Source: Azospirillum humicireducens (GTDB lineage Bacteria > Pseudomonadota > Alphaproteobacteria > Azospirillales > Azospirillaceae). Taken from it: a stretch of DNA of 64,000 nucleotides. How positions within the stretch are numbered: the stretch's first letter is position 1; each line of letters starts with the position of its first letter. The translations under genes were made by a program, and so were the position numbers. A model generated the notes under the pieces. The model saw nothing but the letters and a program-made list of their open reading frames with translations. It was not told the DNA's origin and made no database searches. The stretch is taken from positions 371,118-435,117 of the forward strand of contig NZ_CP028907.1 in NCBI RefSeq assembly GCF_001639105.2, given 5' to 3'. This document shows, in pieces, positions 8,833 to 18,007 of this stretch.

Positions 8833-8926
8833 ACCCGACCGTGGCGCGATCCCGGCGGCGAGGCGGAATCCGTTGCCAAAGCCCCGCCGCCGGTCCGATC
8901 GGTGCGGTGATTGAGGAACCAAGACC

Positions 8927-9856
8927 GTGACTTTTCTGCCTTCCTTGCGGACCGTGGCCCGGATTGCCGTGACCCTGCTGATAACCCTGGCCGCGGTCGG
9001 TGGCGGCCTGTGGCTGTGGGACTATTACATGAACGAACCCTGGACCCGCGACGGCCGAGTCCGTGCCGACATCGTGCAGGTGTCGCCCGATGTCGCCGGG
9101 CTGGTCACCGATGTCCGGGTGACCGACAACCAGACGGTTCATAAGGGCGACGTGCTTTTCGTCGTCGACCCCGGCCGTTACCGGCTGGCGGTGGAACAGG
9201 CGCAGGCGAACCTCGACAGTGCGAGGGCCGAGCAGTCCTACCGCAGTGCCGAAGCCCGTCGCTACGAGCAGTTGGGCAACAACGTCGTCTCCACCGCTCA
9301 GCGGCAGGAGGTGATGGCGGCGATGGCCAAGGCCACGGCAGCCACCAGACAGGCCGATGCGGCGCTCGACCTCGCGCGCTTCAACCTGGAGCGGACGGAG
9401 GTGAAGGCGACGGTCGACGGATACGTCACCAACCTTCAGCTGAAGACCGGCAACTACGTTGCCGCCGGGCAGGCGGTGGTTGCGCTGATCGACCGGCACT
9501 CCTTCCACGTCATGGGCTATTTCGAGGAGACGAAGCTGCCGCGCATCCATGCCGGGGCTCCCGTCTCCGTGCGGATCATGGGGACGGATGCCGAGCTGCG
9601 CGGCCGGGTCGACAGCATCACCCGCGCCATCGTCGACCGCGACCGGGCGGAAGGCGCCGGGCTGGTGGCCAACGTCAACCCGACCTTCAACTGGGTACGT
9701 CTGGCCCAGCGCATCCCCGTCCGCATCGCGCTGGACGAGGTGCCGGAGTCGCTGCAGCTGGTGGCCGGACGCACCGCGACGGTGTCGGTCATCGGCGCTC
9801 CTGACGCTACTCCCGGCGGTGCGCCGAAGGTCGCCGTGCTGCCGGCGGGGCGATGA
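8927..9856 (+). CDS. HlyD/EmrA-family periplasmic adaptor subunit (AaeA-like)
   Basis: 309 aa. One N-terminal membrane helix (residues about 10-32) anchors a periplasmic adaptor. Seen: the barrel-sandwich/biotinyl-lipoyl half-motif VSPDVAGLVTDVRVTDNQTVHKGDVLFVVDP, an alpha-hairpin (about 85-150) and the second half-motif VKATVDGYVTNLQLKTGNYV. This is the AaeA/EmrA pattern. The start is GTG 8927, preceded by GAGGA. The gene is 10 bp from the FUSC-type inner-membrane partner. The pair would export aromatic acids or similar toxic organic anions; substrate inferred from family only. Confidence 0.87.
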   Translation: MTFLPSLRTVARIAVTLLITLAAVGGGLWLWDYYMNEPWTRDGRVRADIVQVSPDVAGLVTDVRVTDNQTVHKGDVLFVVDPGRYRLAVEQAQANLDSARAEQSYRSAEARRYEQLGNNVVSTAQRQEVMAAMAKATAATRQADAALDLARFNLERTEVKATVDGYVTNLQLKTGNYVAAGQAVVALIDRHSFHVMGYFEETKLPRIHAGAPVSVRIMGTDAELRGRVDSITRAIVDRDRAEGAGLVANVNPTFNWVRLAQRIPVRIALDEVPESLQLVAGRTATVSVIGAPDATPGGAPKVAVLPAGR

Positions 9857-9866
9857 GCGCATCGCG

Positions 9867-11978
9867 ATGCCGAAATCCCCCAACCCCGCCCCTGCCCTCT
9901 CCCTGCCGGCCGCGCCGACCTTCAACGAGCTGGTCTTCTCGCTGAAGTCCTTCGCGGCCTCCATGCTGGCGCTCTACATCGCCTTCGGCATGGGGCTGCC
10001 GCGCCCCTTCTGGGCGATGCTGACCGCCTATGTGGTGTCGAGCCCGCTGTCGGGAACCGTCCGCTCAAAGGCTGTCTTCCGTGTCGTCGGCACGGTGATC
10101 GGCAGCATCGCGTCCATCATCCTGACGGTCGAGCTGATCAACGCGCCGGAACTGCTGTCGCTGGCGGTCGGGCTGTGGGTCGGCGGCTGTCTGTTCGTCT
10201 CGCTGCTGGACCGCACGCCGCGCAGCTACATCTTCATGCTGTCCGGCTACACCGCCGGCCTGATCGTCTTCCCCGGCGTCGCCAATCCCGAGGCGATCTT
10301 CGACACAGGGATCGCCCGGGTGGAGGAGATCATCCTGGGCATCGTCTGCGCCACCGTCATCCACAGCGTGGTGCTGCCGCGCGGCATGGGGCCGGTCCTG
10401 CTCGGCAAGCTCGACGCGGCGCTGCGCGATGCGGAACGCTGGACGCTCGACGCGATGGACGGGGCGGAAATGGATGCCCGGCTGCGCGACCGCCACAAGA
10501 TGGCGAGCGACCTGACCGAGTTGCGGGTGATGACCACCCACCTGCCCTACGACACCTCCGATCTGCGCTGGATGACCCGGCCGATGCGGGCTCTGCAGGA
10601 CCGGATGGTGTATCTGCTGCCGGTGCTGACCGCTGTTCAGGACCGCTTGATCGCGCTGCGCCGGACGGACGGCACGTTGCCGCCGGATGTGGCTCCGGTG
10701 CTGGCCGCCGTGCGGAATTGGATCGCGGCAGGGGCCGGCGCCGATCCGGCGGAGGCCGGCCGGCTGGTAGCCCGGCTCGACCGGCTGGAGGCGGAGGAGT
10801 CCGCCGGATCGGCCGGAGATTGGGAGGCGGCGACCCGGTTCAGCTTCATCCGGCGCCTGCGGTCCCTGGTGGAAATCCACCGCGATTGCCGGGACCTGCG
10901 GGCGCATATCGCCTCCGGCGACCATGCCTTGCCCGACCATCTGGATCCGTTGGCGCGCAAGAGGTCGCGCGGCGTCTTCCACCTCGACCATGGCATGGCC
11001 CTGTGGTCGGCGGCGGCGGCGCTGCTGGGGATCACCGTCATCTGCGCCTTCTGGATCCTGACCGGCTGGTCGACGGGGTCGGCGGCGGCGATGATGGTGG
11101 CGGTCTTCACCTGCTTCTTCGCATCCTTCGACGATCCGGTGCCGGGAATCCGTCTCTTTCTGGTCTATACGCTGGCGTCGATGCCGCTGTCCGCCTTCTA
11201 CCTGCTGGTGGTTCTGCCGTCCTTCGACAGCTTCCCCATCCTGGCGCTCTGTCTGGCGCCGACGCTGGTGGGACTGGGCGTGTTCGTCGCCCGGCCGGCG
11301 ACGATGGGCAAGGCGATGGCGCTGATCTTCGGCGTCGGCGGCTCGCTCAGCCTGCTCGACACCGGAACCGGCGACTTCGCCTCCTTCCTGAACAGCAGCG
11401 CCGGACAGATCGTCGGCATCGTCACCGCCATGCTGGTCACCCGCCTGTGCCGGTCGGTCGGTGCAGCCTGGAGCGCCCGGCGCCTGCTGCATGTCGGCTG
11501 GCGCGAGATCGCCGATCTGGCCGGCCGCAGGACCGCTCCGTCGGCGGATGGTTTCGAAAGCCGCATGCTGGACCGTGTCGGGCTGCTGTCGGCCCGGCTG
11601 GCGCAGGCCGGCGGTTCGGTGGATGTGGATGCCATCGACGCCGTACGCGACCTGCGGGTCGGGTTGAACGTGGTGGAGCTTCAGCGGGTCCGGCGGGTGC
11701 TCGGCGCTGACGCCGGGCCGGTGCTGGACCGGATTCTGCGCGGCGTGGCCGCCCATTTCCGTGCCCTGTCGGCCAAGCGTCCCGACCCCGCCCCTGCCGA
11801 ACTGCTGGGCAGCATGGACGAACTGCTGTCGGCAATCGCCGCCGCGCCTTCCGGTCCCGAGCGCGACCGTGCGGTGGTGGCGCTGGCGTCCCTGCGGCGC
11901 AGCCTGTTCCCCGACGCGGCCTTCGACGCTCCGGGGCCGGCGGACGAGATGCATTTCCCTGAGAGGGCACGCGCATGA
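9867..11978 (+). CDS. FUSC/AaeB-family inner-membrane efflux protein
   Basis: 703 aa. Two hydrophobic bundles (about residues 30-175 and 370-500) separated by a soluble segment give the FUSC/AaeB (aromatic acid exporter) architecture. Motifs include LPRPFWAMLTAYVVSSPLSGTVRSKAVFRVVGT near the N-terminus and FFASFDDPVPGIRLFL in the second half. Start ATG 9867 (MPKSPNP) is chosen because the longer frame upstream lies inside the adaptor gene. Its end overlaps the next gene by 4 bp. It works with the adaptor encoded just before it. Confidence 0.87.
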   Translation: MPKSPNPAPALSLPAAPTFNELVFSLKSFAASMLALYIAFGMGLPRPFWAMLTAYVVSSPLSGTVRSKAVFRVVGTVIGSIASIILTVELINAPELLSLAVGLWVGGCLFVSLLDRTPRSYIFMLSGYTAGLIVFPGVANPEAIFDTGIARVEEIILGIVCATVIHSVVLPRGMGPVLLGKLDAALRDAERWTLDAMDGAEMDARLRDRHKMASDLTELRVMTTHLPYDTSDLRWMTRPMRALQDRMVYLLPVLTAVQDRLIALRRTDGTLPPDVAPVLAAVRNWIAAGAGADPAEAGRLVARLDRLEAEESAGSAGDWEAATRFSFIRRLRSLVEIHRDCRDLRAHIASGDHALPDHLDPLARKRSRGVFHLDHGMALWSAAAALLGITVICAFWILTGWSTGSAAAMMVAVFTCFFASFDDPVPGIRLFLVYTLASMPLSAFYLLVVLPSFDSFPILALCLAPTLVGLGVFVARPATMGKAMALIFGVGGSLSLLDTGTGDFASFLNSSAGQIVGIVTAMLVTRLCRSVGAAWSARRLLHVGWREIADLAGRRTAPSADGFESRMLDRVGLLSARLAQAGGSVDVDAIDAVRDLRVGLNVVELQRVRRVLGADAGPVLDRILRGVAAHFRALSAKRPDPAPAELLGSMDELLSAIAAAPSGPERDRAVVALASLRRSLFPDAAFDAPGPADEMHFPERARA

Positions 11979-12184
11979 TCGGCGAGATCGACGTCTACGG
12001 CCTGTTTCTTCCCCCGCTGCTGCTGCTGGCCGTGGCGGCCTGGGCGGTGTCTGCTCTGCTGCGCCGGGGATTGCGCGCGGTCGGCGCCTATGGCTGGGTC
12101 TGGCACCCGCCGCTGTTCGACTTCGCGCTTTATGTGCTGGTTCTGAGCGGCTTGGCCGGGCTGTGGTCGGCCTGGACCGCCTGA
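11975..12184 (+). CDS. DUF1656 (AaeX-like) small membrane protein
   Basis: 69 aa with two predicted membrane helices (about residues 8-30 and 46-66). The opening MIGEIDVYGLFLPPLLLLAV and the WHPPLFDFALYVLVL block are typical of DUF1656/AaeX proteins, which accompany AaeA/AaeB efflux genes. It overlaps the FUSC gene by ATGA and closes the operon. Its molecular role is unknown in the family. Confidence 0.88.
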   Translation: MIGEIDVYGLFLPPLLLLAVAAWAVSALLRRGLRAVGAYGWVWHPPLFDFALYVLVLSGLAGLWSAWTA

Positions 12185-12252
12185 GGCGGTGCGCGCGGTG
12201 CCTGGCGAAATCCTCCACACCCGAAACGGGCGGAGCGTGCTAGGCTGAGCCA

Positions 12253-13608
12253 ATGACCGCCCCCCTGTCGCAGCCCTTTTCCATTCCCGGCATTCTGCCC
12301 GATGCCGACGCCGAGAGCGCCTGGATCGAGGTGATCCGGAAGATGGACGAGACTTACGCCAATCTGGTGGCGCAGCAGGTGGAGCTGGAGCGCAAGAATG
12401 CCGAGCTGGAGGAGGCGCAGGCCTTCATCGCCAGCGTTATCGGTTCCATGACCGACGTGCTGATCGCCTGCGATCGCGACGGCCGGATCGAGCAGACCAA
12501 CCCGGCGGCCGAGCGGGCGCTCGGTTGTACGGGGCGGGAGCTGACCGGCCGCCTGCTGCGCGACTTTCTCGACCTCGCCTCCCATCGCGCCTTCGCGCAG
12601 CTGTGCAGCGCCGCCCTTCAGCGCGAGGGCGGCAGCGACGTGGAGCTGTCGTTGAGGGGGCCGACCGGTCCTTTCCCCGTCGCGGTCAACAGCACGGTCC
12701 GCTACGACCAGCGTGGCCATGCCATCGGGCTGGTGCTGGTCGGTCGGCCGATCGGGGAGCTGCGGCGCGCCTACCGCGACCTCGCCTCCGCCCATGAAGG
12801 GCTGAAGCAGACCCAGCAGCAGCTGGTGCATTCGGAAAAGATGGCCTCGCTCGGCCGGCTGGTCGCCGGCGTGGCGCATGAGCTGAACAATCCGATCTCC
12901 TTCGTCTACGGCAACGCCCATGCCATGCGACGCTATGTCGACCGGCTGACCGCCTATCTTGACCGCGTGCATGAGGGCGCCGGCACTGCCGAACTGGCGG
13001 CGCTGCGCAAGGAGCTGCGCATCGACCGTGCCCGTGCCGACGCGGCGGCGACGCTGGACGGCATGTTGGAGGGGACGGAGCGGGTGCGCGACATCGTGGC
13101 GGAACTGCGCCGCTTCTCGTCGGAACAGAAGCACGCCTCCGAACGCTTCGATCTGACGGCACTTCTTCGGTCCGCCGTGACCTGGGTGGCGAAGGCGCAG
13201 ATGCCGGATCTGACCGTCGTCTTCACCTTGCCGGAGACGCTGGACATCGCCGGCCATCCCGGCCATCTGCATCAGGTCGCCATGAATCTCGTGCAGAATG
13301 CCATCGACGCCATGGCCGGTGCGACGGTGAAGCGGCTGGAACTGCATGGCCGGGAGGAGGCCGGGGAGGTCGTCGTCACCATCCGCGACACCGGCCACGG
13401 CATTCCAGAAGCGATTCTGGGCCGGGTGTTCGACCCGTTCTTCACCACCAAGCCGGTCGGCAAGGGCACCGGGCTCGGCCTCTCGATCAGCTACCAGCTG
13501 GTGCGCGACCATGGCGGCGCGCTGGCGGCAACCAATCATCCCGACGGCGGAGCGCTGTTCACCCTGACCCTGCCGGCGGCTGGGCGCAAGGATGGAGCCG
13601 CAAGATGA
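12253..13608 (+). CDS. hupT: Hydrogenase-regulating sensor histidine kinase HupT (HoxJ)
   Basis: 451 aa, cytoplasmic, no membrane segments. A PAS domain occupies about residues 58-165. The dimerisation/phosphoacceptor helix has VAHELNNPISF (His209). The HATPase domain shows the N-box NLVQNAIDA, DTGHGI, FDPFFTTKPVGKGTGLGLSIS. In the known HupTUV/HoxJBC systems the regulatory hydrogenase binds the kinase and stops it phosphorylating HupR/HoxA when H2 is present. The gene overlaps hupU by ATGA, which fits a stoichiometric sensor complex. The likely response regulator is encoded at 21660-23147 in this window. Confidence 0.93.
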   Translation: MTAPLSQPFSIPGILPDADAESAWIEVIRKMDETYANLVAQQVELERKNAELEEAQAFIASVIGSMTDVLIACDRDGRIEQTNPAAERALGCTGRELTGRLLRDFLDLASHRAFAQLCSAALQREGGSDVELSLRGPTGPFPVAVNSTVRYDQRGHAIGLVLVGRPIGELRRAYRDLASAHEGLKQTQQQLVHSEKMASLGRLVAGVAHELNNPISFVYGNAHAMRRYVDRLTAYLDRVHEGAGTAELAALRKELRIDRARADAAATLDGMLEGTERVRDIVAELRRFSSEQKHASERFDLTALLRSAVTWVAKAQMPDLTVVFTLPETLDIAGHPGHLHQVAMNLVQNAIDAMAGATVKRLELHGREEAGEVVVTIRDTGHGIPEAILGRVFDPFFTTKPVGKGTGLGLSISYQLVRDHGGALAATNHPDGGALFTLTLPAAGRKDGAAR

Positions 13609-14630
13609 ACGGACAAACGTTGAGAGAGCGTCCGCTGTCGGTGCTGTGGCTGCAATCGGGCGGCTGCGGGGGCTGCACCATGTCGCTGCTCTGCGCCGAA
13701 GCTCCGGATTTGATGACGCTGTTCGGGACGGCCGGCATCCATCTGCTCTGGCATCCCAGCCTCTCCGAGGAAACCGGGGCGGAGGCGCTGGATCTGTTCG
13801 AGCGCATCCTGTCGGGAGCGGAGCCGCTGGACGTGCTGTGCGTGGAGGGATCGCTTCTGCGCGGGCCGAACGGGACCGGGCGCTTCCATGTGCTGGCGGG
13901 GACCGGGCGGCCCACCATCGACTGGGTGCGCGATCTGGCCGCCGTCGCCGGAACGGTGCTGGCCGTCGGCACCTGTGCGGCCTATGGCGGCATCACCGCG
14001 GCCGGGGAGAACATCGCCGATGCCTGCGGCCTGCAGTATGAGGGGACGCTGCGCGGTGGAGCGCTGGGCGGAGAGTTCCGTGCGCGCGACGGCCTGCCGG
14101 TGGTGAATGTCGCCGGCTGCCCGACCCATCCCAACTGGGTGACAGAGACGCTTATGCTGCTGGCCGAGAATGCCCTGAAGGCCGAGGATCTCGACCTCTA
14201 CCAGCGCCCGCGCTTCTACGCCGACCATCTGGTCCACCATGGCTGTCCGCGCAACGAGTATTACGAGTACAAGGCGAGTGCGGAGAAGCCGTCGGACCTT
14301 GGCTGTCTGATGGAGCATCTCGGCTGCCTGGGCACCCAGGCCCATGCCGACTGCAACACCCGCCTGTGGAACGGCGAGGGGTCCTGCACCCGCGGCGGCT
14401 CCGCCTGCATCAACTGCACCGCACCCGGATTCGAGGAGCCGGGGCATCCGTTCCAGCAGACACCGAAATTCGCCGGCATCCCGATCGGCCTGCCGACCGA
14501 CATGCCGAAGGCGTGGTTCGTGGCTTTGGCATCCCTGGCCAAGGCGGCGACGCCGGATCGGGTGCGCCGCAATGCCGCCGCCGACCGCATCGTCGTGCCG
14601 CCCACCGTCCGCCCCACCCGGAAAGGCTGA
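13605..14630 (+). CDS. hupU: Regulatory (H2-sensing) [NiFe]-hydrogenase small subunit HupU (HoxB)
   Basis: 341 aa. It carries cluster-binding cysteines starting with SGGCGGCTMSLL (C21, C24), then GTCAAYGG and AGCPTHPNW, and the second half HHGCPRNEYYEYK, GCLMEHLGC, GSACINC. Unlike the energy-conserving small subunit downstream, it has no twin-arginine leader and no C-terminal anchor, so it is a cytoplasmic sensor. The proximal-cluster region has GGCGGC and GTCAAYGG, without the extra cysteines of O2-tolerant enzymes. It pairs with HupV, 4 bp downstream, and reports H2 to HupT. Confidence 0.94.
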   Translation: MNGQTLRERPLSVLWLQSGGCGGCTMSLLCAEAPDLMTLFGTAGIHLLWHPSLSEETGAEALDLFERILSGAEPLDVLCVEGSLLRGPNGTGRFHVLAGTGRPTIDWVRDLAAVAGTVLAVGTCAAYGGITAAGENIADACGLQYEGTLRGGALGGEFRARDGLPVVNVAGCPTHPNWVTETLMLLAENALKAEDLDLYQRPRFYADHLVHHGCPRNEYYEYKASAEKPSDLGCLMEHLGCLGTQAHADCNTRLWNGEGSCTRGGSACINCTAPGFEEPGHPFQQTPKFAGIPIGLPTDMPKAWFVALASLAKAATPDRVRRNAAADRIVVPPTVRPTRKG

Positions 14631-14634
14631 ACCG

Positions 14635-16098
14635 GTGAGCGAAGAGCCGAAACGACGCCTGATCGTCGGTCCTTTCAATCGTGTGGAGGGCGATCTTGAG
14701 GTGAAACTCGAGATCGATGGCGGACGGGTTTCCGCCGCCTATGTGAACTCTCCCCTGTTCCGCGGGTTCGAACGCATTCTGGAAGGGCGCGACCCGATGG
14801 ATGCGCTGGTGGTGGCGCCGCGCATCTGCGGCATCTGCTCCGTCTCGCAGAGCCATGCGGCGGCGCTGGCGCTGGCCGGGGTGATGGGGGTGGAGATACC
14901 GCGCAACGGCATGCTGGCGACCAACCTGATGATGGCGACGGAGAACGCCGCCGATCACCTGACCCATTTCCACCTGTTCTTCATGCCCGACTTCGCCCGG
15001 CCCGCCTATGAAGGCCGCTCCTGGTTCGAGCGGGCGGAGGCGCGCTTCAAGGCGGCGCAGGGCAGCGCCGTGCGTGGCGCCACCGCGGCCCGGGCGGAGC
15101 TTTTCCATGTGCTCGGCATCCTGGGCGGCAAGTGGCCGCACACGCTGACGCTCCAGCCCGGCGGCGTGACCCGCGCGGCGGATGCCCGCGACCGGGTGCG
15201 GCTGCTCGCCACCGTCGGCGCTTTCCGCCGCTTCCTGGAGGACAGCCTGTTCGGCGCCCCGCTGGACCGCATTCTGGAGCTTGCGGCTCCGGAGGATTTG
15301 GAGCGCTGGCGTCTCTCCGGCCCGGCCGGCGATTTCCGTCTGTTCCTTGAGGTCGCGGAGGATCTGCGCCTCGCCCATCTCGGCCGCGCCTATGGCCGGT
15401 TTCTCAGTCACGGCGCCTATCCGGAGACCGACGGCGGGCATCTCTACCGTCGCGGCACCTTTGCAGACGGTCGGGACGCCGCCTTCGACGCCGATCAGGT
15501 GACCGAGCATCACCGCTTCAGCCGCATGGCCGGGCGGGAGCGCCCCCACCCGCCTTTCGCCGGCTCGACCGTGCCGGATGGGGCGGACGAGGAGGGATAC
15601 AGCTGGTGCAAGGCGCCGCGGCTGGCCGGACTTCCCTATGAGACCGGTGCGATTGCGCGGCAACTGGTGGACGGCCATCCGCTGATCCGGGCGCTGGTGG
15701 CGCAGGATGGCGGATCGGTTTACAGCCGGGTGGTCGCCCGCCTGCTGGAACTCGCCCGTACCGTCCGTGCCATGGAAGGCTGGCTGCGCGCGATCGAGCC
15801 CAACGGTCCCTGGTGTGCGACGGTGGAGATGCCCGACAATGCCCAGGCGGTCGGCCTGACCGAGGCCGCCCGTGGCGCACTCGGCCATTGGCTTCGGGTG
15901 GAGCGCGGGCGCATCGCCGGTTACCAGATCATCGCGCCCACGACCTGGAATTTTTCTCCCCGCGACCTCGACGGGGTGCCCGGACCGCTGGAACAGGCTC
16001 TGGTCGGCGCACCGGTGCAGGAGGGAGAGCGCACGCCGCTGTCGGTGCAGCACATCGTCCGGTCCTTCGATCCATGCATGGTCTGCACGGTGCATTGA
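14635..16098 (+). CDS. hupV: Regulatory (H2-sensing) [NiFe]-hydrogenase large subunit HupV (HoxC)
   Basis: 487 aa from GTG 14635, chosen because the N-terminus EEPKRRLIVGPFNRVEGD is the canonical large-subunit opening. Ni ligands are visible: PRICGICSVSQSH (C65, C68) and DPCMVCTVH at the very end (C481, C484). The protein stops exactly at that His487, so the cleavable C-terminal peptide that HupD-type proteases remove from catalytic subunits is absent. This is the known hallmark of regulatory hydrogenases. With HupU it forms the H2 receptor for HupT. Confidence 0.94.
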   Translation: MSEEPKRRLIVGPFNRVEGDLEVKLEIDGGRVSAAYVNSPLFRGFERILEGRDPMDALVVAPRICGICSVSQSHAAALALAGVMGVEIPRNGMLATNLMMATENAADHLTHFHLFFMPDFARPAYEGRSWFERAEARFKAAQGSAVRGATAARAELFHVLGILGGKWPHTLTLQPGGVTRAADARDRVRLLATVGAFRRFLEDSLFGAPLDRILELAAPEDLERWRLSGPAGDFRLFLEVAEDLRLAHLGRAYGRFLSHGAYPETDGGHLYRRGTFADGRDAAFDADQVTEHHRFSRMAGRERPHPPFAGSTVPDGADEEGYSWCKAPRLAGLPYETGAIARQLVDGHPLIRALVAQDGGSVYSRVVARLLELARTVRAMEGWLRAIEPNGPWCATVEMPDNAQAVGLTEAARGALGHWLRVERGRIAGYQIIAPTTWNFSPRDLDGVPGPLEQALVGAPVQEGERTPLSVQHIVRSFDPCMVCTVH

Positions 16099-16133
16099 CC
16101 TGTATCGGTTGGAAAAAACGGATCCTGATGGCG

Positions 16134-16202
16134 TCAGGAGATGATGAGTGTCGCATAGGACATGATGCCGACAAACATCAGGAGTGAAACCAGCCGGGCC
16201 AT
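16134..16202 (-). CDS. Possible 22-aa membrane peptide, antisense side downstream of hupV
   Basis: On the minus strand ATG 16202 begins MARLVSLLMFVGIMSYATLI, a single hydrophobic helix, ending at a TGA at 16134-16136. A GGAGGT lies 4 bp before the ATG. Nothing in it identifies a function. A short hairpin (TCCTGA/TCAGGA, 16123-16139) overlaps its 3' end. The call rests only on the ribosome site and the hydrophobic composition. Confidence 0.25.
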   Translation of the reverse strand: MARLVSLLMFVGIMSYATLIIS

Positions 16203-16607
16203 GCCGACCTCCATCGGTTTGGTGGATGCGTTCTGATGGGGTGGTTTTAAGCCGTTGCCGGTCCGGGAAAAATGCCGGGTTTCCGGTTTCACCGTTCCGA
16301 TCCTGCGAACAATGGCCGCCGCCCGCCAGCGGGGCATGGCGACGGAACGCGCCGGTGTCCGGGCAGTGTCTGCGCCTGCTCGTGGCCTTTTGCGGAAGCA
16401 AATTGGAGCAATGACCGATGCGACGCGATACAGGTTTTCACTTATGCCATCCCAGTGGGATTCTTTAGGGGGTTCTCGCGAAAATGTCCGGGAATGCTGA
16501 AACCTAAGAATGAGTCTGCATCGTCGAATCTATTCGCAATCGGCTGGTCTTAGAGACGTCTTGGAAAATGACTTCCCGATCAGTGGATTTTTTGATCGAG
16601 AAGCACA
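16203..16607. other. Intergenic stretch between hupV and the GGDEF/EAL-like gene
   Basis: No convincing gene is seen from here to 16693 apart from the small minus-strand frame to its left. From about 16400 the base composition is visibly richer in A+T than the surroundings. It holds a small inverted repeat CGATCA/TGATCG at about 16577-16597, then the palindrome at 16608-16620 (listed separately). A CCGAAGTCTTCGG hairpin near 16659-16671 precedes a purine-rich ribosome site of the next gene. Confidence 0.5.
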
Positions 16608-16620
16608 TTATCTAAGATAA
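16608..16620. promoter_or_regulatory. 13-bp perfect palindrome upstream of the GGDEF/EAL-like gene
   Basis: TTATCTAAGATAA is a perfect inverted repeat about a central A, 74 bp before the ATG at 16694, in an A+T-rich stretch. A TTGATC lies about 16 bp to its left and could serve as a -35 element. The site looks like an operator or a -10 region under repressor control; the binding protein is unknown. Confidence 0.4.
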
Positions 16621-16693
16621 CACGCATCCGGATTTCTTCAGTGAGCCAAACCGACGACCGAAGTCTTCGGTTCCGGAGGAGGAGGTTGCCGCC

Positions 16694-17986
16694 ATGACAG
16701 ACCAGACACTCGTCAGACAGGAAAATCGCGCCGAAGAGTCCGTTGCGATCCCTACGCAGACGATAGTGCGGCTGCGGCAACTGTTGGCCGGCGGGAATCG
16801 TCATGCCGCCGGCTCCATCCAATTGGTCGGCTTGAATGCGCTGCGAACGGAACTCGGCGACCGTTGGAACAGCGTCAAGGCGCGCGTTCACGACCAGACC
16901 GAACGGCTGCTCGATCGGCATCTGGCGCCAACCGATGTCTGGCTGCGTGCAGATGAAGCAAACTATCTGGTTGTTTTCGCCACATTGGACCGGCAGGCCG
17001 GTGAACTCATCTCCGGCCGGATCGTTGCCGAACTCCACCGGATTATGTTGGGAAGCGCGGACACCAGCCGGATAGCCGTGCGCAGCATCGTGACCGAGAT
17101 CGATGGACATCTGGCCGTAGAAATGACGACGCTCGATCAATTGATGGCGAATTTGTTGGTGCAGAGTGCGGCATCGCCGAAGTCCGTCACAGAGGCGGAC
17201 GAGGGGCGTCCGGCCGCCCCAACGGTGGCGTCCGAGTTGGTGGCTTTCCTGCCGGGCATCTGTTTCCGTCCGGTCTTCGACGTGTCGCACAAGGTTCTAT
17301 CCACCTATGTCTGCCACCCCGATGGCGCCACGAAGAGACAACTCAGCGCGTTGTCCAACGACGAGATGCGTCTTGAAGAGCACATATTCGAATCGGATGT
17401 CGAAGTTCTTCGGCGATCCATCGAGATATACGGAGAACTGTATCAGAACAGCTTCCGCTATATGCAGAATGTAACCGTTGGCTTTTCGACGCTTTCGATC
17501 GGCCGCTACCGGCGGGACTATCTTGCCATCTGCCATGAAATTCCTGTTCATCTCCTTCCTTTCATGGTCTTCGTTTTGCGCGGGGTGCCGCCTGGGGTTC
17601 CCTATGGTCGCGTGGCCGAGATCACGACCATCCTGAAGCCCTATTGCCGGGCGATCCTCGTTCTCATCGACGATGGCGTTCCGAACCTCGCGGCCTTTGC
17701 GCAGGCGGGCGTCCGTGGCTTGGGAGTCACCATCCAGCCCGGTGAACCGGAGATACGGGCGGCCAATCGGATCAACACTCTCGGTGCGCATGTGCGCCGG
17801 CACGGAATGCTCTTCTTCGTCGACGGTATCCGTACGGCGACGATGCTGCGGGTTGCCGAAGAGGCGGGCGCTTCCTATGTCGCCGGCCCGTTGATCGGAG
17901 GGGAAACCGACGTTCCGGAGCATATGAAGCATGTGACCGAGCGCGAGTTGATACAGCGATCGGCAAAGCTGACGCGCCGGCACTGA
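16694..17986 (+). CDS. Protein with degenerate GGDEF-like and EAL-like domains, function unknown
   Basis: 430 aa. I do not recognise a named family. The N-terminal third (about residues 40-140) has the rhythm of a GGDEF domain: IQLVGLNALRTELGDRW, then VWLRADEANYLVVFATL. It has no GGDEF signature. The C-terminal part (about 180-415) follows an EAL fold, opening FRPVFDVSHKVLS and closing GMLFFVDGIRTATMLRVAEEAGASYVAGPLIGG (compare EGVET and GYLxG in true EAL domains). The catalytic EAL Glu and metal ligands are not recognisable, so it is probably a catalytically dead regulator or receptor. A GGAGGAGGAGG ribosome site precedes ATG 16694. It lies between the H2-sensor operon and the hup maturation operon; whether it regulates hydrogenase is open. 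Confidence 0.6.
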   Translation: MTDQTLVRQENRAEESVAIPTQTIVRLRQLLAGGNRHAAGSIQLVGLNALRTELGDRWNSVKARVHDQTERLLDRHLAPTDVWLRADEANYLVVFATLDRQAGELISGRIVAELHRIMLGSADTSRIAVRSIVTEIDGHLAVEMTTLDQLMANLLVQSAASPKSVTEADEGRPAAPTVASELVAFLPGICFRPVFDVSHKVLSTYVCHPDGATKRQLSALSNDEMRLEEHIFESDVEVLRRSIEIYGELYQNSFRYMQNVTVGFSTLSIGRYRRDYLAICHEIPVHLLPFMVFVLRGVPPGVPYGRVAEITTILKPYCRAILVLIDDGVPNLAAFAQAGVRGLGVTIQPGEPEIRAANRINTLGAHVRRHGMLFFVDGIRTATMLRVAEEAGASYVAGPLIGGETDVPEHMKHVTERELIQRSAKLTRRH

Positions 17987-18007
17987 TCGGCAATCATCCA
18001 GCCAGAC

